32,278 nucleotides of DNA from Kiritimatiellia bacterium (lineage in GTDB: Bacteria; Verrucomicrobiota; Kiritimatiellia; RFP12; UBA1067): positions 1-32,278 of the forward strand of contig JAFYDR010000122.1 of assembly GCA_017544725.1 (NCBI GenBank). Direction: 5' to 3'. Each line of letters opens with the position of its first letter. Position 1 is the first letter of the stretch. A program made the position numbers and the translations under genes. Shown one piece after another: positions 15,676-23,020 of this stretch. A model generated the notes under the pieces. That model was not told the origin of the DNA. It was given only the letters and a program-made list of their open reading frames with translations, and did no database searches.

Positions 15676-16950
15676 TCAGCCCACGCCAAACGAGGTAGTG
15701 AGGAAGAAGAACCAAGGACCGCCCTTCGGCTTTTTCGTCGTTGCCGCGCCATTCCCGAAGTCCCCTATCATGATTCCGGTCAGCGTGACCGTATAGGATT
15801 TGAATTTGGTGTTGGTGGCGTTGAGTACATAGACCTTAAGGCTACCTTTAATTTGACCGGTTTTGGTGTTGTAGGTGAGCTTCAGCGCGCTTTTGTTATC
15901 CGCCCCACTTTTGCTCGTGATCGTGTAGGTGCCGCCTTTGCCCTTCTTGAACTTGAAGGAAGCGCCTTTCGGGGTCGAGAACTTCCTGCCGTTCAGGACG
16001 GTGATCACAGGCAAGCCGAACAAATCTTCCTGCACTGTCCAACCCGCTCCGAAAAAGTTCGGCGAGAAGACGCCCCAGAATGGGGAATCTTGCAGGTAGA
16101 GCTTGGAAATCGAGCTGCTGAGTACACCGCCGATCTTCGCTTTCGCGAACTTGTAGTTGGTTCCGTCCAAGGCAACCTTTCCGTTGGCGACGCTCAGATA
16201 GAAATCATCCTCCATCGAGTCGTCCATTTTGAGGTGGATTTTCAAGGGGGCTGTGGTGGCATTGCTTCCGTTGAGGTTCAGAGTCGCCTTGACCCGCTGC
16301 TTGCTCCCGTCGCGCCGAGTAAAGACAGCGGAGAGCTTGACGGAACGTCCCCCGTTCTTTGCCTTCACCGCTTTCGTGAATTTGAGTTCGCCAACCATCC
16401 CGGTGAATGGAGTTGCGTAACTCCACGGATCAAAGTCTAATCTCGACAAAGCTCCCTTGACCGTCTGTGACTTTGAAAAGTTCGCGCTGGAAAGCGGAAT
16501 GTCCTGGGCGGTGAAGTAATAATTCACTTTCAGATCTGTTGTTCCGTACTTTCCTGAGATTACCCTACCCGTCAGTATGTCAGGCACAATCACATAAACC
16601 ACCCCACCCATGTTTCGGAACGCCTGTCCTGTCATGGTCGCGACAGTTGGCGGCAATAAGATGTCATCGATATTTGAACAACCTTCAAACGCGCCGTCCG
16701 CGATCCCCGTAATGATGAGTTCCTCTGTTCCAACTTTCAATGTCCACGGCATACGTACATAACTGGTCTTCGCGTTTGTGGAGTTGACCCCTGTGATCGT
16801 GGCCGTATTGTCCGCGTAGGTGTAATTGAAATTCCACACGACACCACGACTGTCCGTATAGGTATGGGATTCGCCGCCAAATACCGTCGAAATGCCGAAA
16901 AGCGTGACGGCAACCGCCACGAAAAACAGATTGATCGTTCTTCTCATCAT
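15676..16950 (-). CDS. Secreted BspA-like (LRR_5) surface protein
   Basis: A 424-residue predicted surface or secreted protein of unknown binding target. A Sec signal (MMRRTINLFFVAVAVTLFGI) is followed by a beta-rich part. A short leucine-rich repeat segment of the BspA/LRR_5 type comes next, ITGIADGAFEGCSNIDDILL at about 79-98, with the A-F-GC pattern. Residues about 140-420 form a second beta-rich domain with repeated GG, FK and KG motifs, including GASFKFKKGKGGTYTI and KSYTVTLTG. I cannot name this domain. AAGGG lies 5 nt before the ATG at 16950. BspA-like proteins are known adhesins in oral and gut bacteria, but adhesion here is inference. The C-terminus (KPKGGPWFFF region) shows no LPXTG or PEP-CTERM sorting signal. 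Confidence 0.7.
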   Translation of the reverse strand: MMRRTINLFFVAVAVTLFGISTVFGGESHTYTDSRGVVWNFNYTYADNTATITGVNSTNAKTSYVRMPWTLKVGTEELIITGIADGAFEGCSNIDDILLPPTVATMTGQAFRNMGGVVYVIVPDILTGRVISGKYGTTDLKVNYYFTAQDIPLSSANFSKSQTVKGALSRLDFDPWSYATPFTGMVGELKFTKAVKAKNGGRSVKLSAVFTRRDGSKQRVKATLNLNGSNATTAPLKIHLKMDDSMEDDFYLSVANGKVALDGTNYKFAKAKIGGVLSSSISKLYLQDSPFWGVFSPNFFGAGWTVQEDLFGLPVITVLNGRKFSTPKGASFKFKKGKGGTYTITSKSGADNKSALKLTYNTKTGQIKGSLKVYVLNATNTKFKSYTVTLTGIMIGDFGNGAATTKKPKGGPWFFFLTTSFGVG

Positions 16951-17013
16951 CTTTGCCCTTTCTGAAAACTGCCGTTCGAAAACCCACTGGGGATTTTTCC
17001 AATCGACAAAAAA

Positions 17014-17042
17014 ATCTTACCATGATAATCCCCTCTCCTCAA
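17014..17042 (-). promoter_or_regulatory. Promoter of the BspA-like gene
   Basis: TTGAGG (17042-17037) and TAAGAT (17019-17014) on the minus strand are spaced by 17 nt. The leader would be about 57 nt. The same TTGAGG box occurs in the promoter of the next upstream gene (19752-19747). Confidence 0.6.
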
Positions 17043-17070
17043 GAGGAAAACGAGATGAGTACATCCAAGC

Positions 17071-17181
17071 CATGCGCACGAGAGGATTTTGGAAAACAAC
17101 ATAAACAACCTGAAGACAACAACTGAAAGAGGTGCGCGGACCAACCAGTCCGCGCATCCCTTCTCCTTTGCCAATAACTTG
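17071..17181. repeat. 110-bp dispersed repeat, copy 1
   Basis: Begins CATGCGCACGAGAGGATTTT and ends CAATAACTTG. It contains a GCGCGGACCA-anchored palindrome pairing with AGTCCGCGC. The second copy is at 28740-28849 in the same orientation with high identity over its whole length. Both copies lie upstream of the -35 box of a minus-strand promoter. The 155 nt beyond it (17182-17336) contain CGGTTTCGACG and repeated AGCTAAAAGCT units but no gene. Confidence 0.75.
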
Positions 17182-17336
17182 TCGGTTTCGACGACGAGGA
17201 CGTCATCGTTACGTACGGACACACAGAAGCACATCTCCCCCGAAACGGGTAACAAGCACGTTACGTGTTCCGAGGCTACATTCCTAAAAGCTAATAGCCA
17301 GCAGCTAAAAGCTACTCTGACAGCTACTCTGCCAAC

Positions 17337-19694
17337 TCACTTGGTGAGACCGACCAGTTTCGCTTCGGGCGCAACAACGGGACCGACAAGCGTATTCTTG
17401 CCGTTGAAGGTAACCATGCCTTTTCCCTTGATACGGATTCCGCCGTCTTTTCCAAGCAATTGTGGGTCACGTAACAGATCTCCGCTGATGGTGACGTGGT
17501 TTCCTTTCAGAAGAATCGTCAGTCCCTTTTCGCCCACATACAAGTCCACGCCCTTCTTGATGGAGCTGTTCTTGTCCGTTGCCTCCCAAATGCCGCCGTC
17601 CGCGTAGATGACCGCCGTAGCACGTGGGCCACAGAAGATATTCCCCGCCTGAAGGGTGCCGCCGTCGCGCAGATATACGCGCGCACTCCCGTCATCCTTC
17701 CCTGCCAAATTCATCGCTCGCTTGACGCACATCGTGCCGCTCTTCTCGATGAACAGGTCGCAGTGTCCCGATCCCTGCAACGCGCCGACCATCGTGTTCG
17801 CGGTAAAGGTGCCGCCCGAAATGCCCAGCCGCGTCCGGCATCCGTCGTGGTCGCTCGGACGCAAAAAGTCCACAAAGAATTTGCCACCCGTCTGATAAAA
17901 TGCGGGGCGCGCCGTGCAATCATTCTGATAGGTCGTATAGCCCATCGAGAGATTCAGCACATGGGTTTCTCCACCGGAGACAACCACGACCGAACTCACT
18001 CCCTTCGGCGCGGTGAAGGTTGTTCCATTGTAACGCCCGATCGCCAGAAAGCAGCCAAGAAGATTATAACCGCCACGAATCTCCACACGTCCTGCCGTCT
18101 CTTTTCCCGGATCTACCGTCGTATTCTTGCCCACGCAGAATTCCTGCGTACCGAAGTAGTTCGTCACCGTGTCTGCCGTCGCGATCACAAACGTCCCGTC
18201 AAAGACGTTGAACGACGAGAATCCCTGCGAAGGAGAATCGCCGTTCGTGCGCAAGAGTGTAGTTGGATTCAAAGTGCCCGCATACTCCTTGGTATCCGTA
18301 GCGAAGCGGTTGATCCCCGTTCCCTGCCGCGCAATCGTAAGCATCCCCGTACCGGTTTTCGCTAAGCATCCCATCGAACAATCGATCGGACCGGTCAACG
18401 TCAGGGCTTTGTCCACACGAATGACGGACGGCACTGTCCCCAGCACGTCACTCGAAAGGAGCAGGATACCTCGATCCGTTGTCGCCGCAGGTCCCGTGTA
18501 GGCAAATGTCCCGTTCCCCAACACGATGTTGTTCGCAATCTCTTTCTTCGCGCCGATCGAACAAGGCTTGCCCGCATCGGCGATCGAAGTCACAACTGCC
18601 GTACCGCTCTTGACGTAGGTGCATCCCGTGTAACGGTTCTGCGGATTCAGCGTCACGACACCACCGTTGATGTAAGAACGATTGATCTGAAGGTTGTAAG
18701 CACCGTCGCGAACTTTCGCATCCGTACACGTTTCCGCGCCGGCGGCGGAGAGCAGCAAGGTGGAGGGGAGGAAACCGAAATCCTTCTCGTAATCCCGCTT
18801 ATTATACTTCATCTGCGCGATCTGATCGGTCAACCGTTTGCCGCAATCGGTCGTAACGGTATCGACATCCTGTAGGAAGTATGAATAAGCTGCTGCCGCA
18901 TTGTTCTCCGTCCACACGTGGAACTCAAACCCCGCCTTCTTGACGGTTTGGATATAGGCCGGTGTCAAGGCGGGACGGCAGTTCTGAATATCAACGCCGG
19001 TCGCCTTGGTTTGGCGCAAGACCTCGACCACCTCTGCCGCCGTCGGAGAAGGAACCCCCTTCGGTCCCATTTTTAATCCCGATAGCCAATAGGTACGGTA
19101 CTCCGGCATCTGCGCACGCAAAGCCGCGACCGCATCTCTGTTGAAAGCGATGAAAAGCGCACGAGCGGGCGTCGCCTTCGGTTCTTTACGAAACGCTTTT
19201 TTCAAGTACGGCACCATCTCTGGACCACCCTTCACCTCCACGTAGATCACGCAACCGTCCTTCGCCAAAGCCAGCACATCGGACAGATAACACACCTTCG
19301 TGCCCTTCCACTGCGGACCTTTCCACGCACCGACATCCAACTTGTCCAGTTCCGCCTTCGTGGTATCGACCACGCGCTTGTTCAGTCCACCCGTACGAGC
19401 GAAGGTGTTGTCGTGGTTCACGACCAGCAACTTCTCCGCCTTGGTGAGATAGACATCGCATTCAAACCCGTAGTTCCCGTTCTCCTGCGCGAGGCGGAAG
19501 GCCGGCATCGTATTCTCCGGCGCATCCTTGGATTCGCCGCGATGGCAGACGAACTTGGTGGCAACTTGCTGGAACTCGCGCGAATCCCCATCTTTGGTAG
19601 AAATGACCTTGGCTTGCAACTCCCCGAATGCAGACGAAACCGCCATAAGGCAAGATGCGGACAAAACGGCAAACAAACACATATCGCTTCTCAT
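17337..19694 (-). CDS. Secreted glycerophosphodiester phosphodiesterase fused to a beta-rich passenger-like region
   Basis: A 785-residue exported protein. A Sec signal (MRSDMCLFAVLSASCLMAVS) leads into a GDPD TIM-barrel (about 46-290) with the complete catalytic set: H51-R52 in VCHRGES, E60 in PENT, E78 and D80 in FECDVYLTK, and H94 in VVNHDN. This domain would release glycerol-3-phosphate from deacylated phospholipids or teichoic-acid-like polymers. Residues about 300-785 are a repetitive beta-strand region rich in Gly/Thr/Asn, with GGVVTLNPQNRYTGCTYVKS, KTGTGMLTIAR and VYLRDGGTLQAG. These resemble the beta-helix repeats of autotransporter passengers. No autotransporter beta-barrel is present. 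AAAGGGG lies about 6 nt before the ATG. The fusion suggests a cell-surface enzyme, but attachment is not evident. Confidence 0.85.
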   Translation of the reverse strand: MRSDMCLFAVLSASCLMAVSSAFGELQAKVISTKDGDSREFQQVATKFVCHRGESKDAPENTMPAFRLAQENGNYGFECDVYLTKAEKLLVVNHDNTFARTGGLNKRVVDTTKAELDKLDVGAWKGPQWKGTKVCYLSDVLALAKDGCVIYVEVKGGPEMVPYLKKAFRKEPKATPARALFIAFNRDAVAALRAQMPEYRTYWLSGLKMGPKGVPSPTAAEVVEVLRQTKATGVDIQNCRPALTPAYIQTVKKAGFEFHVWTENNAAAAYSYFLQDVDTVTTDCGKRLTDQIAQMKYNKRDYEKDFGFLPSTLLLSAAGAETCTDAKVRDGAYNLQINRSYINGGVVTLNPQNRYTGCTYVKSGTAVVTSIADAGKPCSIGAKKEIANNIVLGNGTFAYTGPAATTDRGILLLSSDVLGTVPSVIRVDKALTLTGPIDCSMGCLAKTGTGMLTIARQGTGINRFATDTKEYAGTLNPTTLLRTNGDSPSQGFSSFNVFDGTFVIATADTVTNYFGTQEFCVGKNTTVDPGKETAGRVEIRGGYNLLGCFLAIGRYNGTTFTAPKGVSSVVVVSGGETHVLNLSMGYTTYQNDCTARPAFYQTGGKFFVDFLRPSDHDGCRTRLGISGGTFTANTMVGALQGSGHCDLFIEKSGTMCVKRAMNLAGKDDGSARVYLRDGGTLQAGNIFCGPRATAVIYADGGIWEATDKNSSIKKGVDLYVGEKGLTILLKGNHVTISGDLLRDPQLLGKDGGIRIKGKGMVTFNGKNTLVGPVVAPEAKLVGLTK

Positions 19695-19723
19695 ACGAAA
19701 CCCCTTTCAAAATAGACGGGAAC

Positions 19724-19752
19724 ACCATACTACAAAATCGCCGTATCCTCAA
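19724..19752 (-). promoter_or_regulatory. Promoter of the GDPD fusion gene
   Basis: TTGAGG (19752-19747) and TATGGT (19729-19724) on the minus strand are 17 nt apart, about 30 nt before the start codon. Confidence 0.6.
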
Positions 19753-19782
19753 TTCCAAAATGAGAGGAAGTAAAATGAGAGA

Positions 19783-19945
19783 AGGCTGAGAAGCGGGGAA
19801 GCTGAGAAGTTGAAAAGCGGGGACGTTGCCTATTCGATAGCCGTCGATTGCAGTCGATGCGGTCGCGACAACCTTACCCCACCTAACTCGCTTACCCTAC
19901 TACCTACTGCCTATCCCCTACTGCCTATCCCCTACTTTCACTTTT
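19783..19945. repeat. Intergenic short-repeat tract
   Basis: Contains a GCTGAGAAGCGGGGAAGCTG tract (about 19783-19822), a diverged CGATAGCCGTCGATTGCAGT piece (about 19835-19860) and a tandem CTACTGCCTATCCC repeat (about 19905-19937). No gene was seen before the promoter at 19950. Confidence 0.55.
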
Positions 19946-19949
19946 ACCC

Positions 19950-19978
19950 TTTAACCTTCCTTTTGTATGTGCTATCAT
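19950..19978 (+). promoter_or_regulatory. Possible promoter of the esterase gene
   Basis: TTTAAC at 19950-19955 and TATCAT at 19973-19978 are spaced by 17 nt. The -10 box is good and the -35 box is weak. The leader would be about 26 nt and includes TAAGGAGG. Confidence 0.5.
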
Positions 19979-20010
19979 GGACTCATCTTTTGGCTTTAAG
20001 GAGGCTTTTG

Positions 20011-21333
20011 ATGAACACGAAAAGTTTGTTTTCTGTAGTGTTGGCATGTGCTGGATTCGCTTGGGCGGAGCCAGCGAACAAGACGGCTCCGGCCGCCGAT
20101 CAGTTGCCGGAGGGCATTCTGCTGCGCGGATCCACCGACAAGGAACAGGCGTTTTATGCGCCGAACGAACCGATCACCTTTACGATGAAGGTGGACGCCT
20201 CGAAGGCGAAGGAGAAGCTTGCGAAAGGTTTCAAGATCGTGTGGGAGCGGACCGGCGACGATGGCAAGAAGGAAAACGGTGAAGAGGACGCCAGCAAAAC
20301 GGTCGTGGTCAAAACCTCTCTAGCGAAGCCGGGATTCGTCCGTCTGGTCGCGCACCTGAAGGGACCGAGCGGCAAGGTGTTCGGCGCGGAACCAGTTTCG
20401 TTCAACGGTGGCGCGGGCGTCCAGCCGGAGAAACTGAAAAGCACGATGGAACCGAAGGACTTTGACGAATTCTGGACTGAACAGAAGGCGAAGCTCGCCC
20501 GCGTTTCCTTCAAGAACGTGAAGCGTGAAAAACAAGAAAGCAAGAATCCAAAGGTCGAAATCTACTCGGTTTCGATTCCTTGCGCCGGCCCACGTCCCGT
20601 AACGGGATACATCACGATTCCTGTCGAGGCGAAGACGAATCCGATGCGCGCGCGTCTGCTGGTGGATGGCTACAGCGGGAATCGTATCCAGCGTGCGCCG
20701 AAGGACGGTCCGGCAACGATTGTCGAACTGCACATCAACGCGCACGGATATGAGCTGGGCAAGCCCGATGAATACTACAAGGAGTTCTACAACTCGATCA
20801 AGTCCAACGGAATCAGCTATGCGCTGGATACCGAGCAGAACAAAGACCGTGACAAGGCGTACTTCAACGGGATGTCGCTCCGCGTCATGCGTGCGCTGCA
20901 GTACCTGAAATCCCTGCCCGAATGGAACAAGAAAGACCTCTGCGTGCAGGGCGGCAGCCAAGGTGGACTCCAGACGGTCTGGGGTGCATCGTTGGATCCA
21001 GACGTGACGGAGGCGAACGCATCCGTGCCGTGGTGCTGCAATATGGCGCGTGAACCGGAAGGTCGTATCGGTATCGGCTGGGGTGTCCACTACACGCCCG
21101 CAATCCTCTACTTCGACCCGATCTACTTGGCGAAGCGGATCAACAAGAACTGCAAGTTCACCATCCCGCGTGCGGGACTTGGCGATTACGTCTGTCCGCC
21201 ATCCGGTGTCGCGATCCTTTACAACGTCCTGCCCTGCGCGAAAAAGATCAAGTGGGTGCAAGGCTCTACGCACGGCTTCGTCCCGACGCAACCGAACCAG
21301 CAGTTCGAGTTGAGCGAAGGCAAATGGGAATAA
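20011..21333 (+). CDS. Acetyl-xylan-esterase-like enzyme (AXE1/CE7 family), secreted
   Basis: A 440-residue alpha/beta-hydrolase predicted to deacetylate xylo-oligosaccharides or other acetylated carbohydrates. It has a Sec signal (MNTKSLFSVVLACAGFAWA) and an N-terminal beta-sandwich of about 120 residues (FYAPNEPITFTMKVDASK...). The hydrolase domain begins around DFDEFWTEQKAKLA, the usual AXE1 opening. The likely triad is S316 in QGGSQGG, D392 in GLGDYVCPPS and H421 in GSTHGF, all in the expected order. The start is fixed by TAAGGAGG 6 nt before the ATG at 20011; the frame extends upstream only through repeats. It is a single-gene unit between a promoter and an intrinsic terminator. The cephalosporin C deacetylase name is also used for this family. 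Confidence 0.9.
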   Translation: MNTKSLFSVVLACAGFAWAEPANKTAPAADQLPEGILLRGSTDKEQAFYAPNEPITFTMKVDASKAKEKLAKGFKIVWERTGDDGKKENGEEDASKTVVVKTSLAKPGFVRLVAHLKGPSGKVFGAEPVSFNGGAGVQPEKLKSTMEPKDFDEFWTEQKAKLARVSFKNVKREKQESKNPKVEIYSVSIPCAGPRPVTGYITIPVEAKTNPMRARLLVDGYSGNRIQRAPKDGPATIVELHINAHGYELGKPDEYYKEFYNSIKSNGISYALDTEQNKDRDKAYFNGMSLRVMRALQYLKSLPEWNKKDLCVQGGSQGGLQTVWGASLDPDVTEANASVPWCCNMAREPEGRIGIGWGVHYTPAILYFDPIYLAKRINKNCKFTIPRAGLGDYVCPPSGVAILYNVLPCAKKIKWVQGSTHGFVPTQPNQQFELSEGKWE

Positions 21334-21380
21334 GCGCTAACGGCAGATAGCTTTTAGCTACTAGCTGTTAGGGGTAGAGT

Positions 21381-21429
21381 CCCTCCCACCAGTTCTGAGT
21401 TTCGAGTTCAAAGTGGGAGGGATGTTTTT
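21381..21429 (+). terminator. Intrinsic terminator after the esterase gene
   Basis: CCCTCCCAC (21381-21389) pairs perfectly with GTGGGAGGG (21413-21421), followed by ATGTTTTTG. The stem has 9 bp and the loop 23 nt. The U-run is short but well placed, 48 nt after the stop codon. Confidence 0.75.
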
Positions 21430-21477
21430 GTCTGTCCGCACTAGTTTTAAGCTAGATTCTTCTGTTGCGATTCTTTC

Positions 21478-21554
21478 AAACTACGGAATACGCTAAACTC
21501 GCGGGCGGAAAGATCTTTCAAGAAACTCTTGATTTTCAATGTATTCCGTGGTTA
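21478..21554. repeat. Inverted repeat with ACCACGGAATACAC-type ends, copy 2
   Basis: AAACTACGGAATACGC at the left and TGTATTCCGTGGTTA at the right bracket a centre that includes CTAAACTCGCGG. It is the longer relative of 15304-15355. Confidence 0.55.
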
Positions 21555-21628
21555 AAAAATAGGACGGGCAGAAGATTTTTTTGATTCTGGATGAGGGAGA
21601 AGACAGAAACCGTACCATCTTGCGACAA

Positions 21629-21852
21629 GCCCCGAAGGGGCGAAGAAGGTACACAGACGGGGGCAAGCGTAGCGCCGCCCCCGGAATCAGGTAAAGACAC
21701 GTTAGCCCTGAAAGGGCGACGGAAAGCGACGCAGCATGACGAGTGGAGGTAGATTGTTCTGCCGCCCCTTCAGGGCTTGACAGATATCGGTCGTACCGCC
21801 GGGGGTTACGCTTCGCTCACCCCCGTCTGTATAGGTGACGCCCTTTCAGGGC
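21629..21852. repeat. Nested three-arm inverted repeat (224 bp)
   Basis: Three pairs of arms are symmetric about position 21741. The outer pair is 21629-21642 (CCCCGAAGGGGCG type) with 21839-21852 (CGCCCTTTCAGGGC). The middle pair is 21653-21684 (ACAGACGGGGGCAAGCG start) with 21799-21830 (ending CACCCCCGTCTGT). The inner pair is 21704-21719 (AGCCCTGAAAGGGCG) with about 21763-21778 (CGCCCCTTCAGGGCT). Each small arm is itself nearly palindromic. It resembles composite REP/BIME-like elements; no gene overlaps it. Confidence 0.75.
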
Positions 21853-21860
21853 CAAACACT

Positions 21861-21960
21861 CACGACAAGCGTGACTCTCCCGTTCGATTGCAATCGATAG
21901 CTACCGATGACACGCGACAAACGACACGCGACACGCCGCATTGGACTGGCGAGACTAGCG
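21861..21960. repeat. CGATAGCTACCGATGACACG family, longest copy
   Basis: It starts near CACGACAAGCGTGACTCTCC, passes through CGTTCGATTGCAATCGATAG, CTACCGATGACACGCGACAA, two further ACACGCGACA-like units, and ends at CTGGCGAGACTAGC. The remaining DNA to 22049 holds a GGCGGC-GTA-GCCGCC hairpin near 22000 and no gene. Confidence 0.7.
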
Positions 21961-22049
21961 GCTAAACACATGTCCCCATTGTCCCCTCTTCTTCGCTGGC
22001 GGCGTAGCCGCCCTTACTGCCGCCTTTCTCTCAGCTTAACACGCTTCTC

Positions 22050-22074
22050 AACTGGGCGGCGAAGCCGCCCAGTT
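22050..22074 (-). terminator. Perfect GGCGGC hairpin downstream of the nusA operon
   Basis: AACTGGGCGGC and GCCGCCCAGTT form a perfect 11-bp stem around a three-base loop, 20 nt after the djlA-like stop. No U-tract follows on the minus strand. It may serve as an mRNA 3' stabiliser or belong to the GGCGGC repeat family. Confidence 0.4.
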
Positions 22075-22093
22075 ATAGGCAAATCCCCTGTTT

Positions 22094-23020
22094 TTACAGA
22101 TTAGCGAGTTCGTCGCGGACGAATGCGAGGCGAGCTTGGCAAGAAGGGCAACGTGCGGAGAGCGGTGAGACATCGGGCAAGAGTCGAACGGCTTGTCCGC
22201 AGACCAGACAATCCGCGATCTGCCCCGGTTCTGCCGGTACCAGCTGCCGCGTTTTCGCATCCAGTCGAAACGAAGGTTGGGTGTCTGGCATCCGCTTGTC
22301 GCCCAGCAGCTGATACGCTTTCTGAATCTGTGTGAACCGCTCCGTAGCCAGTTCGAGAATTTCGGGCGCAAGGTCGGCATGGCGATCGGGATGGTAGCGC
22401 AGACTCAGTGTTCGGTAGGCCTGACGAATCTCCTCCTGCGTTGCCGTGACGGAAACGCCCAGCAGAGAGGCAGCCTCGCGACGATCCTTCTCCAAATCGG
22501 TGAACGATCCGTTCTGCCGAACATACAGCGTGAAGAGTCGGTTGGTCGTCAGCGCGGGAAGCCGCAACTGGTCCGCCAAACGGGAAAGGAACTGCATTTC
22601 TACCTGATTCGGATTCCCGTCCGAGGCGGCGATGCGCAGAAACCACAGGAACGCACGTTCCGCCAGAGCAGGGTCTTTGGAGACGGAATGGGCGAATTGT
22701 TCACCGCCATGCGCAACCCCGTGTGCCTGACGAAACAATTCGGGCAATTCGCAAGGTGGAAGCGCACTGTCCAAACCTGTGTTCAGTTCGGTCAACACCG
22801 ACAAAACCGTTTTTTCCTCTGCTGGCGTAACCGCACCGTCGGTGAGGGAAAGCTCGACAAAAGCGGCGGCGGCAAGGACAACGAGTTTCTGTTGTTCCCG
22901 ACGCAACGCGGCGAGTTTCTTCCGATCAAAGTAATGCCCGACCGCCGCACCGGCGGCCGCGCCGAATCCTCCGAACATCATTCCGATGCTGCCACCGATC
23001 AGTTTGCCGTACCAATTCAT
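22094..23020 (-). CDS. DjlA-like co-chaperone: glycine-rich membrane segment, TerB-like domain, J domain, zinc ribbon
   Basis: A 308-residue J-domain protein expected to stimulate DnaK ATPase at the membrane. Residues 6-30 (LIGGSIGMMFGGFGAAAGAA) form a glycine-zipper hydrophobic segment as in DjlA. Residues about 45-165 form a TerB-like helical bundle (LAAAAFVELSLTDGAVTPAE; FLRIAASDGNPNQVE). Residues about 183-241 are a J domain with an intact HPD at 210-212. Beyond the usual DjlA end there is a C-terminal CxxC-x16-CxxC zinc-ribbon-like module (C271, C274, C291, C294). Its ATG overlaps the tyrS stop as ATGA, so translation is coupled, and it is the last gene of the nusA-infB-tyrS run. The domain order is clear; the zinc ribbon is my reading of the cysteine spacing. 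Confidence 0.88.
   Translation of the reverse strand: MNWYGKLIGGSIGMMFGGFGAAAGAAVGHYFDRKKLAALRREQQKLVVLAAAAFVELSLTDGAVTPAEEKTVLSVLTELNTGLDSALPPCELPELFRQAHGVAHGGEQFAHSVSKDPALAERAFLWFLRIAASDGNPNQVEMQFLSRLADQLRLPALTTNRLFTLYVRQNGSFTDLEKDRREAASLLGVSVTATQEEIRQAYRTLSLRYHPDRHADLAPEILELATERFTQIQKAYQLLGDKRMPDTQPSFRLDAKTRQLVPAEPGQIADCLVCGQAVRLLPDVSPLSARCPSCQARLAFVRDELANL

Noticed and set aside
19810-20010. Upstream extension of the esterase gene
   Set aside because: It runs through intergenic repeats and the promoter; TAAGGAGG marks the ATG at 20011.
20320-21291. Minus-strand frame of 323 codons
   Set aside because: It is antisense to the esterase gene, which has signal peptide, ribosome site and catalytic triad.
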